Positions 40,446 to 49,139 of a stretch of 64,000 bases of DNA are shown here, piece by piece. The notes beneath the pieces were generated by a model that saw only the letters and a list, made by a program, of their open reading frames with translations, did no database searches and was not told the origin of the DNA. The position numbers and the translations under genes were made by a program. Each line of letters opens with the position of its first letter. Within the stretch, counting starts at the first letter, position 1. This DNA is from JAOPZW01 sp963851295 (lineage in GTDB: Bacteria > Actinomycetota > Thermoleophilia > Solirubrobacterales > Solirubrobacteraceae): NCBI GenBank assembly GCA_963851295.1, contig CAWKOS010000003.1, positions 1 to 64,000 on the forward strand, read 5' to 3'.

Positions 40446-41166
40446 GCGCCTCGAGCGCCGCCGCGATCGCCTCGGGCGCCTCGCGCGGCAGGCCGTGGCC
40501 GGCGCCCTCGACGACGACGAGCTCGCCGCGCGGCAGCGCCGCCGCCAGGCGCTCGCCGAGGGCGACGAACTTCGCGTCGCGCGCCCCCGCGAGCACGGCG
40601 GCGGGCATGGTCAGCTCGGGCAGGCGGTCCCACAGCGGGGGTTCCATCGCGCCGGTGCCGATCCCCCGCAGCACGGCGGCGAGGCCGGCGGGGTCGTTGC
40701 GCAGCATGTCCTCGCGCCAGACGCGCGCGGCCTCGGCGGGCGTGCCGGCGAAGAGCGGCTGGGCCGCCCAGCGGTCGGCGAAGGCCTCGATCGTCGCCGT
40801 GTCGGCGAAGGCGGCGAGGCGCTCGTCGTCGTCGCGGCGGGCGGCCCGCCCGGCGGCGTCTTCGATCCCGGCGGTGGTGGCGGCGAGCACGAGGCGCTCG
40901 ACGCGCTCGGGCGCCGCGAGCGCGACGTGCTGCGCGAGGCGCCCGCCCATCGAGTAGCCGCACAGCACGAAGCGCCCGGGCGCGAGGGCCAGGACGTCGG
41001 CAACGCATGCCTCGAACGAGACCGGCCGCACGCCGGCCGCGGCGCCGTGGCCGCGGAGGTCGGGCGCCAGCGCCCTATAGCGTTCGCGGTCCAGGCGCTC
41101 GACCACCGGATCCCAGGCGCGCCCCGTTCCGGCGAAGCCGTGCAGGAGGACGACGGTGGTGGGCAT
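40408..41166 (-). CDS. menH: SHCHC synthase, alpha/beta hydrolase
   Basis: Eliminates pyruvate from SEPHCHC to give SHCHC. The 252-residue alpha/beta hydrolase has LLHGFAGTGRAWDPV at the N-terminus, the nucleophile in CGYSMGGRLAQHVAL and the catalytic His in VEGAGHGLPREAP. MenH rather than a general esterase is argued by its place between menC and menD. The ATG at 41166 is chosen since homology begins at once (PTTVVLLHGF). It lies 11 bases inside the 5' end of the divergent menD. The Arg-rich tail overlapping menC may be a run-on. Confidence 0.88.
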   Translation of the reverse strand: MPTTVVLLHGFAGTGRAWDPVVERLDRERYRALAPDLRGHGAAAGVRPVSFEACVADVLALAPGRFVLCGYSMGGRLAQHVALAAPERVERLVLAATTAGIEDAAGRAARRDDDERLAAFADTATIEAFADRWAAQPLFAGTPAEAARVWREDMLRNDPAGLAAVLRGIGTGAMEPPLWDRLPELTMPAAVLAGARDAKFVALGERLAAALPRGELVVVEGAGHGLPREAPEAIAAALEAPRRRARAARAPR

Positions 41167-42829
41167 CGCGCCCATCTTGACCGAGACCACCGACACCTAC
41201 CTGCTCCTGCGCGCCTTCGTCGACGAGCTCGCGCGCTGCGGTCTGGCCGGCGCGTGCACCTCGCCGGGCTCGCGCTCGACGCCGCTCGTGCTCACGCTCG
41301 CGCGCCGGGCCGGCCTGCCGACGTGGTCGCACGTCGACGAGCGCGTCGCGGGCTTCTTCGCCCTCGGCGTGGCCAAGCAGAGCGGCCGGCCCGCGGCCGT
41401 GGCGTGCACGAGCGGGACCGCGGCGGCGCACTACCTTCCGGCGGTCATCGAGGCCCACGAGGCGCGCGTGCCGCTCATCGTGCTCACCGCCGACCGGCCG
41501 CCCGAGCTGCGCGAGGTCGGCGCCGGGCAGACGATCGACCAGCTCAAGCTCTACGGCGACGCGGTGAAGTGGTTCTTCGAGGTCGGGACCCACCGCGCGA
41601 CGCCCGAGCGCCTGCGCTGGATCCGGGCGCTGGCCTTCCGGGCCTACGCGACCGCCGTCGGGGGGCGGCCCGGGCCGGTGCACCTGAACTTCCCGCTGCG
41701 CGAGCCGCTCGTCCTCGACGAGCCGCTGCCGCCGGCCGACGTCGAGGGCGAGCCGCTGCCGCGCGCCCGCCGCGGGGCGCCGCGGGGCGTGATCGAGCTC
41801 GAGCTCGGCGAGCGCGCCGTGATCGTCGCCGGGCGCCACGAGCGCCGCGACGGCCTCGCCGAGGCGCTGCCCGCCGCCGCGGCCGCGCTCGGCGCCCCGC
41901 TGCTCGCCGACCCGCTGTCGGGCGCGCGCCGGGGTCCGGCGGCGGTCGCCCACTACGACGAGCTGCTGCGCGACCCGGTCTTCGCGACCGCCCACCGCCC
42001 CGACACCGTCCTGCGCGTCGGCGACCTGCCGACCTCCAAGGCGCTGCGCCAGTGGCTGGCGGGCCTCGACGGCGCGCGCCAGGTGGCCTTCGACCCGGAG
42101 GGCGCGTGGCAGGACCCGGCCTCGGTCGTCGGGGAGCTGCTCGACGCCGACCCGGCGGCGTGGGCACGCGCGCAGGCGGGCGCGCCGCGCGAGCGCGCGT
42201 GGCTCGAGTCCTGGCGCGGCGCCGACGCCGCGGCCGCCGAGGCGATCGCGGACGTCCTGCGCGACGGGCTGAGCGAGCCGGCCGTCGCGCGCGCCCTGGC
42301 GCGACTCCCCGCCGAGGTCACGGTCTTCACCGCCTCCTCGATGCCGGTGCGCGACGTCGAGGGCTTCTGGCCTGCGCGCGACGCGCCGCCGCGCGTGCTC
42401 GCCCATCGCGGCGCCAACGGCATCGACGGCACCCTGGCCGCGGCCTTCGGCGCCGCCGCCGCGGGCGCGCGCGTCGTCGTCCACCTCGGCGACGTCGCCC
42501 TCGCCCACGACCTCGGCGCCCTGCTGTGCGCCTCGCGCCTGGGCCTGGAGCTGACCGTCGTGCTCGTCGACAACGGCGGCGGGGGCATCTTCGACTTCCT
42601 CCCCGTGGCCACGCAGACCGACGCCTTCGAGGAGCACGTCGCGACGCCGACCGGGCTGGAGGCCGAGCGCGTCGCGGCCCTGTTCGGCCTGCGCTACGAG
42701 CCCGTCGAGGACATCGCGGCCGTCCGCGAGGCGCCCGGCACCCTGCTGCACGTGCGCACCGACCGCGCCGAGAACGTGGCTCTGCATGGTCGCGTGCACG
42801 AGGCCGTCGCCGTCCGGCTCGGCCGCTAG
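41156..42829 (+). CDS. menD: SEPHCHC synthase
   Basis: Thiamine-diphosphate enzyme joining 2-oxoglutarate to isochorismate, 557 residues. It has CTSPGSRSTPLVLTLA, HVDERVAGFFALGVAKQSGRP (with the ThDP glutamate), ACTSGTAAAHYLPAVIEA and the C-terminal ThDP/Mg block GDVALAHDLGALL followed by DNGGGGIFDFLP. The tandem GTG codons at 41156 and 41159 follow AGGAGG at 41144-41149 with good spacing. That site lies within the first codons of the divergent menH. A small gene follows after 12 bases. Confidence 0.96.
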   Translation: MVGIAPILTETTDTYLLLRAFVDELARCGLAGACTSPGSRSTPLVLTLARRAGLPTWSHVDERVAGFFALGVAKQSGRPAAVACTSGTAAAHYLPAVIEAHEARVPLIVLTADRPPELREVGAGQTIDQLKLYGDAVKWFFEVGTHRATPERLRWIRALAFRAYATAVGGRPGPVHLNFPLREPLVLDEPLPPADVEGEPLPRARRGAPRGVIELELGERAVIVAGRHERRDGLAEALPAAAAALGAPLLADPLSGARRGPAAVAHYDELLRDPVFATAHRPDTVLRVGDLPTSKALRQWLAGLDGARQVAFDPEGAWQDPASVVGELLDADPAAWARAQAGAPRERAWLESWRGADAAAAEAIADVLRDGLSEPAVARALARLPAEVTVFTASSMPVRDVEGFWPARDAPPRVLAHRGANGIDGTLAAAFGAAAAGARVVVHLGDVALAHDLGALLCASRLGLELTVVLVDNGGGGIFDFLPVATQTDAFEEHVATPTGLEAERVAALFGLRYEPVEDIAAVREAPGTLLHVRTDRAENVALHGRVHEAVAVRLGR

Positions 42830-42841
42830 CTTCGAGCGACC

Positions 42842-43093
42842 ATGAGCCAGACCACGCTCCTCCCCACCCCGGCCCCAACCGCGCCCGCGCGGCGCAGCTC
42901 CAAGGGGATCGGTCCGGGCGACATCGTGGAGGTCGACAAGAAGGGCCGGCGCTTCCATGCGCTCGTCGTCGAGCTCGAGCAGGGCGACTCGGGGCGCTTT
43001 CACCTGAGCGTCCGCCCGCTGGACTCGCGCATCTCCTACCGCCAGGCGACGGTCCGCGAGGTCGTCGCCGTGTGGCGGCGCGCCGGGCGCTGA
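42842..43093 (+). CDS. Small conserved-looking protein of unknown function
   Basis: An 83-residue soluble protein: a Pro/Thr/Ala-rich first 20 residues, then a compact mixed part. Blocks GIGPGDIVEVDKKGRRFHALVV and FHLSVRPLDSRISYRQATVREVVAVWRR suggest a small beta-barrel (SH3- or KOW-like), which is only an impression. The codon usage is normal for the region and it follows menD by 12 bases, so it is likely expressed with it. No link to menaquinone chemistry is evident. Confidence 0.65.
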   Translation: MSQTTLLPTPAPTAPARRSSKGIGPGDIVEVDKKGRRFHALVVELEQGDSGRFHLSVRPLDSRISYRQATVREVVAVWRRAGR

Positions 43094-43124
43094 GCCCGCG
43101 AGGCGAAGGCGCGACAATCCGGCG

Positions 43125-43916
43125 GTGCGCCACTGCGGCGAGCTGCTCGAGCTGGATGACGTCCGCCGCCGGCTGAGGCCCACCGGTGAGCATCACGTCG
43201 GGATGCGCTCGATCGAGATCGGACGCATCGTCGGGACGCTCGATCGCTGCTGCGACTTCGACCGCTGCTTTCATCCTCTTCGCGCGGACCTGTCCGCGCG
43301 GGTCACCGCGGTGGCGCGCGCCTTCCCGGACGGCGCCTTCCCCCCGATCGACGTGGTTCAGGTCGACCGGGCCTACTTCATCGTCGATGGGCACAAGCGC
43401 GTGGCGGCGGCGCGCCGGTCGGGCGTCGAGGTCATCGATGCCGACGTGACGCGGCTCGACGTGTCCGCGGCGGTGCACGCCGGCACCGACCCCGCCGCCC
43501 TCGCGCTCGCGGGTGCCGAGGACCAGCTCCTGCGCGAGAGCGGGCTGCGGCAGGCACGGCCCGGCGTCCGCGTGCCATGCCTGTCGCCGGGCAGCTTCGG
43601 CGAGCTGCTGGAGGCCATCAAGGCGCACGGCCACGACCTGATGCGCGCACGCGGGCGCGTCCTCCCCGTCGAGGAGGTCGCCGCCCACTGGTACGACTGC
43701 GACTTCCTCGTCGTGCTGGAGGCGGCCGAGCAGGCCGGAGCGCTCGAGCTGCTCGCGTGCTGTCCGACAGGCGAGCTCTACCTGACGCTGCACCGGCTCG
43801 CGTGGAGCGCGGCGGGCGCAGACTGCGAGGCGCTGCAGGCGACCGCCCGTACGGCGGCCGCCGACGTCGAGCCGCCGCCTGCGCGCAGGTGGCGCCGGCG
43901 GCGCGCCGGGCGCTAG
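43125..43916 (+). CDS. ParB/sulfiredoxin-fold domain protein, paralogue 2
   Basis: A 263-residue protein sharing its core with the one at 24395. Blocks appear in the same order: IVGTLDR (35-41), DFDRCFHP (44-51), FPPIDVVQVDRAYFIVDGHKRVAAARRSG (VDGHKRV 87-93). The N-terminus differs and the C-terminal half (about 130-250) is a separate domain with several Cys/Trp residues and a basic tail. There is no HTH and no partition partner. The GTG start at 43125 is provisional. Its stop overlaps the convergent menF stop as CTAG. Confidence 0.68.
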   Translation: MRHCGELLELDDVRRRLRPTGEHHVGMRSIEIGRIVGTLDRCCDFDRCFHPLRADLSARVTAVARAFPDGAFPPIDVVQVDRAYFIVDGHKRVAAARRSGVEVIDADVTRLDVSAAVHAGTDPAALALAGAEDQLLRESGLRQARPGVRVPCLSPGSFGELLEAIKAHGHDLMRARGRVLPVEEVAAHWYDCDFLVVLEAAEQAGALELLACCPTGELYLTLHRLAWSAAGADCEALQATARTAAADVEPPPARRWRRRRAGR

Positions 43917-45340
43917 CCCGCCAGCACGGGCAGCAGCGCCTGCAGCTTGACCTCGGTCTCGGCCAGCTCGGCCGCCGGGTCGGAGTCGCGCACCACGCCG
44001 ACCCCGGCGTAGCAACGCGCGATCGGACCGGTGAGCAGCGCACAGCGCAGGGCGACGCAGAACTCGCCGTCCTCGTTGGCGTCCGTCCACCCCACCGGCC
44101 CGGCGTACCAGCCGCGGTCGAGGCCCTCGAGCGCGGGGATGAGCGGCGCGGCGGCGGCGAAGGGCTCGCCGCCGACGGCGGGCGTCGGGTGCAGGAGGCC
44201 CGCGAGCTCGATGGCGCTGACCGGTCGCGCGAGCTGGGCGCGGATCGGGGTGGCGAGGTGCTGGATGTTGGCCATGCGCACGATGACCGGCTCGTCGGCG
44301 GCCGTCACCCACAGGCTGACCGGGCGCAGCGCGCGCACGATGCGCCGGGTGACGATCGCCTGCTCCTCGCGCTCCTTGTCGGAGCGCAGGAGCTGCTCGC
44401 CGAGGTGGTTGTCGACGGCCGGGTCGGCGCTGCGGCGCGTCGAGCCCGCGAGGGCGAGCGTGCCCGCGCGCACGCCCTCGCGGCGCACGAGCAGCTCGGG
44501 GCTGGCCGCGACGAAGGCGCTCTCGCCGCGCCCCGCGCAAAAGCTGAAGCACGAGGGGAAGGCCTCGCGCAGGACGCCGAGGACGGCGGCCGTGTCGTGC
44601 GCGCGCGGCGCGTGGACCTGGACCTCGCGCGCGAGGACGATCTTGTCGAGCGCCCCGGCGCGGATGCGCTCGACCGCGCGCGCGACCGCCGACTCGTAGT
44701 GCTCGGGTGGCATCGCGCTGACCACGCCGTAGCGCCCGGTCGGGTCGGGATCCAGCAGCGGCAGCGGCGCGCTGCGCAGCTGCGCCGCCCGCGCCTCGAG
44801 GCGGTCGACGAGCGCGTCGGGGTCGTCGTCGGGCGCGGCGACCGCCGCCAGCGTGAGCGTGACGTGGTCGCCGCGACGCGCGAGCGCGGCCTCCGGCACG
44901 TGCAGGGACGCGGGCGCGAAGCCCGCCCAGTGGGGCGCGCCGCCGCCGTCCGGCGCGAAGGCGAAGCCCCCGACCGCCACGGGGCCGCTCTCCTCGCCGG
45001 GCGCGTCGGCCACGAGCGCGCGCCAGCGCTCGGCCACGCGGCCGAAGCGCCCCTCGCCGCGCTCGTCGAGCGCGGCCGCGCGGCCCAGCGCCGCCAGCGC
45101 GAAGCGGTCGCGGTCGGGGTGCTCGAAGCAGAACCAGTCCTCCCCCGCGCGTCGCGACGCGGCCGCCACCGCCGTGGGATCGGTCCCCGGCGCCAGGTCG
45201 ACGGTGATCGCCACCAGGCACTGGCCGGCCCCCACGCGGCGCGCGCGGCGGACGCCCTCGGTGGCGCGGGCCCGCAGGCGCTCGCGATCCTCGGCGCGCA
45301 GCGGCGGGCGGCCGGCGGCGAGGAGCGGCGCTGGGGGCAT
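43913..45340 (-). CDS. menF: Isochorismate synthase
   Basis: Chorismate-binding enzyme converting chorismate to isochorismate, the entry of the menaquinone pathway, 475 residues. Marks are the catalytic lysine block ALDKIVLAREV, FVAASPELLVRREG, AGSTRRSADP, HPTPAVGGEP and GWYAGPVGWTDANEDGEFCVALR with the Mg-binding Glu. EntC (siderophore) and salicylate synthases share these; the surrounding men genes and absence of siderophore genes favour MenF. It is a minus-strand single gene facing the ParB-like gene. Confidence 0.92.
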   Translation of the reverse strand: MPPAPLLAAGRPPLRAEDRERLRARATEGVRRARRVGAGQCLVAITVDLAPGTDPTAVAAASRRAGEDWFCFEHPDRDRFALAALGRAAALDERGEGRFGRVAERWRALVADAPGEESGPVAVGGFAFAPDGGGAPHWAGFAPASLHVPEAALARRGDHVTLTLAAVAAPDDDPDALVDRLEARAAQLRSAPLPLLDPDPTGRYGVVSAMPPEHYESAVARAVERIRAGALDKIVLAREVQVHAPRAHDTAAVLGVLREAFPSCFSFCAGRGESAFVAASPELLVRREGVRAGTLALAGSTRRSADPAVDNHLGEQLLRSDKEREEQAIVTRRIVRALRPVSLWVTAADEPVIVRMANIQHLATPIRAQLARPVSAIELAGLLHPTPAVGGEPFAAAAPLIPALEGLDRGWYAGPVGWTDANEDGEFCVALRCALLTGPIARCYAGVGVVRDSDPAAELAETEVKLQALLPVLAG

Positions 45341-45399
45341 GCGGGCAGTCTAAGGCGGCCGGTCCGGGCACCGTCCGGCGCTACGATGGACGGAGAGAC

Positions 45400-45861
45400 A
45401 TGGTCTTCTTGGGCATCGTGCTGCTGGGTATCGGCGTAGGTCTCCTGATCGCCGAAGCCCACGTGCCCAGCTTCGGCGGCCTCGGGCTCGCGGGCGTCGT
45501 GGCGATGGCGGCGGGCGCCGCCGTTGCGGTCGACGGGGCCGGCGGCGGGACCGCGCTGGTGGTCGCCGTGGTGGCGATCGTGGCCCTCTCTGCCCTGGCC
45601 CTGCTGGCGCTCATCGGGCGCGCGTCGGTCGGCGTGCTGCGGATGCGCTCGACGACGGGCGCCGAGGGCCTGGTCGGCCACGTCGGCGTCGTGCGCCGCG
45701 CCCCGACCCCGTTGGGCCAGGTCTTCGTCGACGGCGCCCTCTGGCGCGCGCGCCCGTGCCTCGAGGACGACCTCGAGGTCGGCGAGTCCGTGGTCGTCGA
45801 GCGCGTCAACGGGCTCGTGCTCTCCGTCCGGCGCGCCGAGGAGTGGGAGGTCGATCCATGA
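45400..45861 (+). CDS. NfeD-family membrane protein
   Basis: A 153-residue short NfeD protein. Three hydrophobic segments occupy about residues 2-76, followed by a soluble OB-fold domain (about 88-150, with GLVGHVGVVRRAPTPLGQVFVDG). NfeD proteins pair with stomatin/SPFH proteins in membrane microdomains. The ATG at 45400 follows GGAGAG. The stop overlaps the SPFH gene start (ATGA), which supports a joint complex. Confidence 0.9.
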   Translation: MVFLGIVLLGIGVGLLIAEAHVPSFGGLGLAGVVAMAAGAAVAVDGAGGGTALVVAVVAIVALSALALLALIGRASVGVLRMRSTTGAEGLVGHVGVVRRAPTPLGQVFVDGALWRARPCLEDDLEVGESVVVERVNGLVLSVRRAEEWEVDP

Positions 45862-46778
45862 CCGCGATCGTCGTAGCCCTCCTCATCCTGGTCGCGCTCG
45901 CCGCCGCGGTGGCCGGTGCCTCGGTCCGGGTCCTGCGCGAGTACGAGCGCGCGGTCGTCTTCCGCCTCGGGCGCCTCGTCGGCAAGAAGGGCCCCGGGAT
46001 CGTGCTGCTCATCCCGCTCGTCGACCGCATGGTCCGCGTCGACCTGCGCACGGTGACCTTCGAGGTCCCGCCGCAGGACGTGATCACCCGCGACAACGTG
46101 CCGGCGAAGGTCAACGCCGTGGCGTACTTCCGCGTCATCGACCCGGTCAGGTCGGTCGTCGAGGTCGAGCGGATCCGCAACGCCACGTCGCAGATCGCGC
46201 AGACCACGCTGCGCTCGGTGCTGGGCCGGGCCGACCTCGACACGTTGCTGGCCGAGCGCGAGCAGCTCAACGAGAGCCTGCAGCAGATCATCGACGAGCA
46301 GACCGAGCCGTGGGGCGTCAAGGTGGTCACGGTCGAGATCAAGGACGTCGGCATCCCCCAGGGCATGCAGCGCGCCATGGCCCGCCAGGCCGAGGCCGAG
46401 CGCGAGCGGCGCGCCAAGGTCATCAACGCCGAGGGCGAGTTCCAGGCCTCCGAGCGGCTCTTCGACGCCGCCGAGGTCATGAGCGGCAACCCCGCCGCCC
46501 TGCAGCTGCGCTACCTGCAGACGCTGCTCGAGATCGGCACCAACCAGAACTCGACGATCGTGCTGCCCGTGCCCATCGACCTCATCAAGCCGCTGATGCA
46601 GAGCGTCGAGAACGGCAACGAGCAGCGCGAGCGCGCACGCGAGCGCGAGCGGCTGCGCGCGGCCGACGAGGCCGCCGGCCGGCTCGAGCGTGGCGGCGGC
46701 CCCGGGCGCGACCTGCCGCCCGGCCCCGACGAGGCCGACGAGGGCGACCAGGGCGCCGGCGAGCCCGACGAGGGCTAG
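45858..46778 (+). CDS. SPFH/band 7 stomatin-like protein
   Basis: A 306-residue protein with one N-terminal membrane helix (about 3-24), then the SPFH domain: EYERAVVFRLGRLVGKKGPGIVLLIPLVD, VRVDLRTVTFEVPPQDVITRDNV and the TLRSVLGRADLDTLLAER block. A helical segment (about 185-250) and an acidic Pro/Gly-rich tail follow. Stomatin-like proteins oligomerise and organise membrane domains, often guiding proteases. It is coupled to NfeD. A strong hairpin follows its stop at 46792-46842. Confidence 0.93.
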   Translation: MTAIVVALLILVALAAAVAGASVRVLREYERAVVFRLGRLVGKKGPGIVLLIPLVDRMVRVDLRTVTFEVPPQDVITRDNVPAKVNAVAYFRVIDPVRSVVEVERIRNATSQIAQTTLRSVLGRADLDTLLAEREQLNESLQQIIDEQTEPWGVKVVTVEIKDVGIPQGMQRAMARQAEAERERRAKVINAEGEFQASERLFDAAEVMSGNPAALQLRYLQTLLEIGTNQNSTIVLPVPIDLIKPLMQSVENGNEQRERARERERLRAADEAAGRLERGGGPGRDLPPGPDEADEGDQGAGEPDEG

Positions 46779-46791
46779 CGGCGCCCCCATC

Positions 46792-46842
46792 GGTCGAACG
46801 TCGGTTCTCCCATGCCAGGACGGGGCAAAACCGACGTTCGGC
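46792..46842. terminator. Bidirectional hairpin between SPFH gene and ilvN
   Basis: CGAACGTCGGTT (46795-46806) and AACCGACGTTCG (46829-46840) are perfect 12-base inverted arms, extended by G-U/G-C pairs at the base. The 22-base loop can fold again through TGCC (46813-46816) and GGCA (46824-46827). It lies between convergent genes, so it likely ends transcription from both sides. The elaborate loop could also mean a dispersed repeat. Confidence 0.7.
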
Positions 46843-47403
46843 TCAGGTCTCGCCCCTACCGCGGGAGATCGCTATCTCTCCCGTGCGCATCATCTCGATG
46901 AGCCCGAACGGGCGCACCATGCGCTCGAAGGCCTCGATCTTGTCGGTCGTCCCCGTGACCTCGACGATCACCGAGCGCTTGGTCACGTCGACCACGCGGC
47001 CGCGGAAGATGTCGCAGACCTGCATGACCTCGCCGCGCTGCGAGCCGTCGGCGGCGATCTTGAAGAGCGCGAGCTCGCGGGCGACGGTGCCGCCCGGCTC
47101 GAGGTCGCGGATCTTCAGCACGTTGACGAGCTTGTGCAGCTGCTTGGTGACCTGATCGATCGGGTGCAGCGCGCCGTCGACGGTGAGCGTGATGCGCGAG
47201 AGGTGCTCGTCGTCGGTCGGCCCGACGGTGAGGGTGTCGATGTTGAAGCCGCGGCGCGCGAAGAGCCCGGCGATGCGGGTCAGGACACCCGGCTTGTTCT
47301 CGACGAGGATGGTGAGGACGTGCTTGCGCCCGGTGCGCATGCCGCCGGCGGCCTCGAGCTCCTCGAGGCTGAGGACCTCGTGCTTGGTCCCTGGCTCGCC
47401 CAT
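46843..47403 (-). CDS. ilvN: Acetolactate synthase regulatory subunit
   Basis: Regulatory subunit of acetohydroxyacid synthase that confers valine feedback. The protein has 186 residues, slightly long because of a 25-residue N-terminal extension. The ACT domain begins HVLTILVENKPGVLTRIAGLFARRGFNIDTLTVGPT and the C-terminal domain covers about 105-180. An internal ATG 22 codons in (MRTGRKHVLTIL) is an alternative start. It follows ilvB by 4 bases. Confidence 0.95.
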   Translation of the reverse strand: MGEPGTKHEVLSLEELEAAGGMRTGRKHVLTILVENKPGVLTRIAGLFARRGFNIDTLTVGPTDDEHLSRITLTVDGALHPIDQVTKQLHKLVNVLKIRDLEPGGTVARELALFKIAADGSQRGEVMQVCDIFRGRVVDVTKRSVIVEVTGTTDKIEAFERMVRPFGLIEMMRTGEIAISRGRGET

Positions 47404-47407
47404 CGCC

Positions 47408-49084
47408 CTAGCCCTCCATGTCCCGCGCGGCGGCGCCGGGCGAGATCATCGGGTAGACGTTCTCCTCCTCGGTCACGACGACGTCCATGACGACCGGGCC
47501 CGGGGTCTCGAGCGCCTCGCGCATCTGGTCGACGAGGGTCGTCTTGTCGGTGGCGCGCATGCCTGTGCAGCCCATGCCCTCGGTGACCTTCACGAAGTCC
47601 GGCCACTGGCCGCGAGCGACCTGCGAGTAGCGGCGGTCCCAGAACAGCTCCTGCCACTGGCGGACCATGCCCAGGTAGCCGTTGTTCATGATGAAGACCT
47701 TGACGCCGATCTCCTCCTCGGCGCAGGTCGCCAGCTCCTGGATGTTCATCTGGAAGGAGCCGTCGCCGGAGATGCAGGCCACGACCTGATCGGGGCAGCC
47801 GACCTTGGCGCCCATGGCGGCGGGCAGGCCGAAGCCCATCGTCCCCAGGCCGCCCGAGTTGATCCACTGGCGCGCCCGCTTGAACGGGAAGTACTGCGCC
47901 GCCCACATCTGGTGCTGGCCGATGTCGCTGGTGAGGATGCAGTCGCCGCCCGTGGCCTCGAGCAGCGCCTCGATCATGAACTGCGGCTTGATCTCCGACG
48001 TGGTCGAGTCCTCGTAGCGCAGCGGATGGCGCTCCTGCCAGCCGTGGATGCGCTGCCACCACTCGTCCAGGCGCGAGCTCTCGGCCTCCAGGGCGCGGTA
48101 CTCGGCCGCGAGCTTGGCGAGGATGTTCTTCGCGTCGCCCACGATCGGGATGTGCGCCGGCACGTTCTTGGAGATCTCGGCAGGGTCGATGTCGATGTGG
48201 ATGAACTTCGCGCGCGGGGCGAACTCACTGAGCTTGCCGGTCACGCGGTCGTCGAAGCGCGCGCCGATGGCGCAGATGAGGTCCGCCTCGTCCATCGCGT
48301 AGTTGGCGGTGCGGGTGCCGTGCATCCCCGGCATCCCCAGCCACTGGGGGTGCGGCGCCGGGAAGGCGCCGAGCCCCATCAGGGTGCAGGTGATCGGGAA
48401 GTTGTCCGCCGTGGCCAGGTCGACGAGCTCGGCCCCCGCGTTGGCGTTGACCACCCCGCCGCCGGCGTAGAGCACCGGCCGCCGCGAGGCCGCCAGCGCC
48501 TTGGCCGCCTGGCGGATCTGCTTGGTGTTGCCCTCGGTCGTGGGCTGGTAGCCCGGGAGGCGGATCTCGGTGACCGGCTCGTAGGGGATGTCGGCGCGCG
48601 ACAGGTCGGTCGGGATGTCGACGACGACCGGTCCCGGCCGCCCGGAGCGCGCGAGGTAGAAGGCCTCGTGCAGCGCGCGCGGGATCTCCAGCGGGTGCTG
48701 GATCATGAACGAGTGCTTGACGGCCGGCATGGTGATGCCGAGCACGTCGGCCTCCTGGAAGCCGTCGGTCCCCAGCAGGTCGGTGCGCACCTGGCCGGTG
48801 ATGAAGACGGTGGGCACCGAGTCCATCATCGCGTCCTGGATCGGCGTGACGACGTTGGTCGCGCCCGGGCCGCTCGTGGCCAGGCAGACGCCGACCTTGC
48901 CGGTCGCCTTCGCGTAGCCCTCGGCCGCGTGGCCGCCGCCGGCCTCGTGACGCACGAGCACGTGGCGGATGCCCCCGTCGTGCAGCGCGTCGTAGGTGGG
49001 GATGTTGGCGCCGCCGGGCAGGCCGAATACGACGTCGACGCCCTCCGCCTTCAGGCACTCCATCACGGCATCGACAGCCCGCAT
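47408..49084 (-). CDS. ilvB: Acetolactate synthase catalytic subunit
   Basis: Thiamine-diphosphate and FAD enzyme making acetolactate and acetohydroxybutyrate, 558 residues. Marks are VDVVFGLPGGANIPTYDAL, the ThDP glutamate in VRHEAGGGHAAEGYAKATG, GPGATNVVTPIQDAMMDSVP, FIHIDIDPAEISKNVP, and the C-terminal GDGSFQMNIQELAT with NNGYLGMVRQWQ. The ATG at 49084 is slightly short of some homologues. ilvN follows after 4 bases. A 9-bp hairpin lies in its 5' region. Confidence 0.97.
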   Translation of the reverse strand: MRAVDAVMECLKAEGVDVVFGLPGGANIPTYDALHDGGIRHVLVRHEAGGGHAAEGYAKATGKVGVCLATSGPGATNVVTPIQDAMMDSVPTVFITGQVRTDLLGTDGFQEADVLGITMPAVKHSFMIQHPLEIPRALHEAFYLARSGRPGPVVVDIPTDLSRADIPYEPVTEIRLPGYQPTTEGNTKQIRQAAKALAASRRPVLYAGGGVVNANAGAELVDLATADNFPITCTLMGLGAFPAPHPQWLGMPGMHGTRTANYAMDEADLICAIGARFDDRVTGKLSEFAPRAKFIHIDIDPAEISKNVPAHIPIVGDAKNILAKLAAEYRALEAESSRLDEWWQRIHGWQERHPLRYEDSTTSEIKPQFMIEALLEATGGDCILTSDIGQHQMWAAQYFPFKRARQWINSGGLGTMGFGLPAAMGAKVGCPDQVVACISGDGSFQMNIQELATCAEEEIGVKVFIMNNGYLGMVRQWQELFWDRRYSQVARGQWPDFVKVTEGMGCTGMRATDKTTLVDQMREALETPGPVVMDVVVTEEENVYPMISPGAAARDMEG

Positions 49085-49118
49085 GCGCGTTCACCCCTCT
49101 CGGTGCGTAGATGTGCAT

Positions 49119-49139
49119 CGAGCCGCCCACGGCGGCTCG
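49119..49139 (-). terminator. Hairpin upstream of ilvB
   Basis: Perfect 9-bp inverted repeat CGAGCCGCC / GGCGGCTCG with a 3-nt loop, located 35 bases before the ilvB ATG and 18 bases after the stop of the upstream zinc-ribbon gene. It could end that gene's transcript or act as a 5' UTR element for ilvBN. No U-tract follows, and I found no Leu/Val/Ile-rich leader ORF here. Confidence 0.5.

Noticed and set aside
49084..49130. Possible Val/Ile/Leu leader ORF upstream of ilvB starting MHIYAPRG
   Set aside because: It has almost no branched-chain codons and no stop before the ilvB start, so it is not an attenuator peptide.
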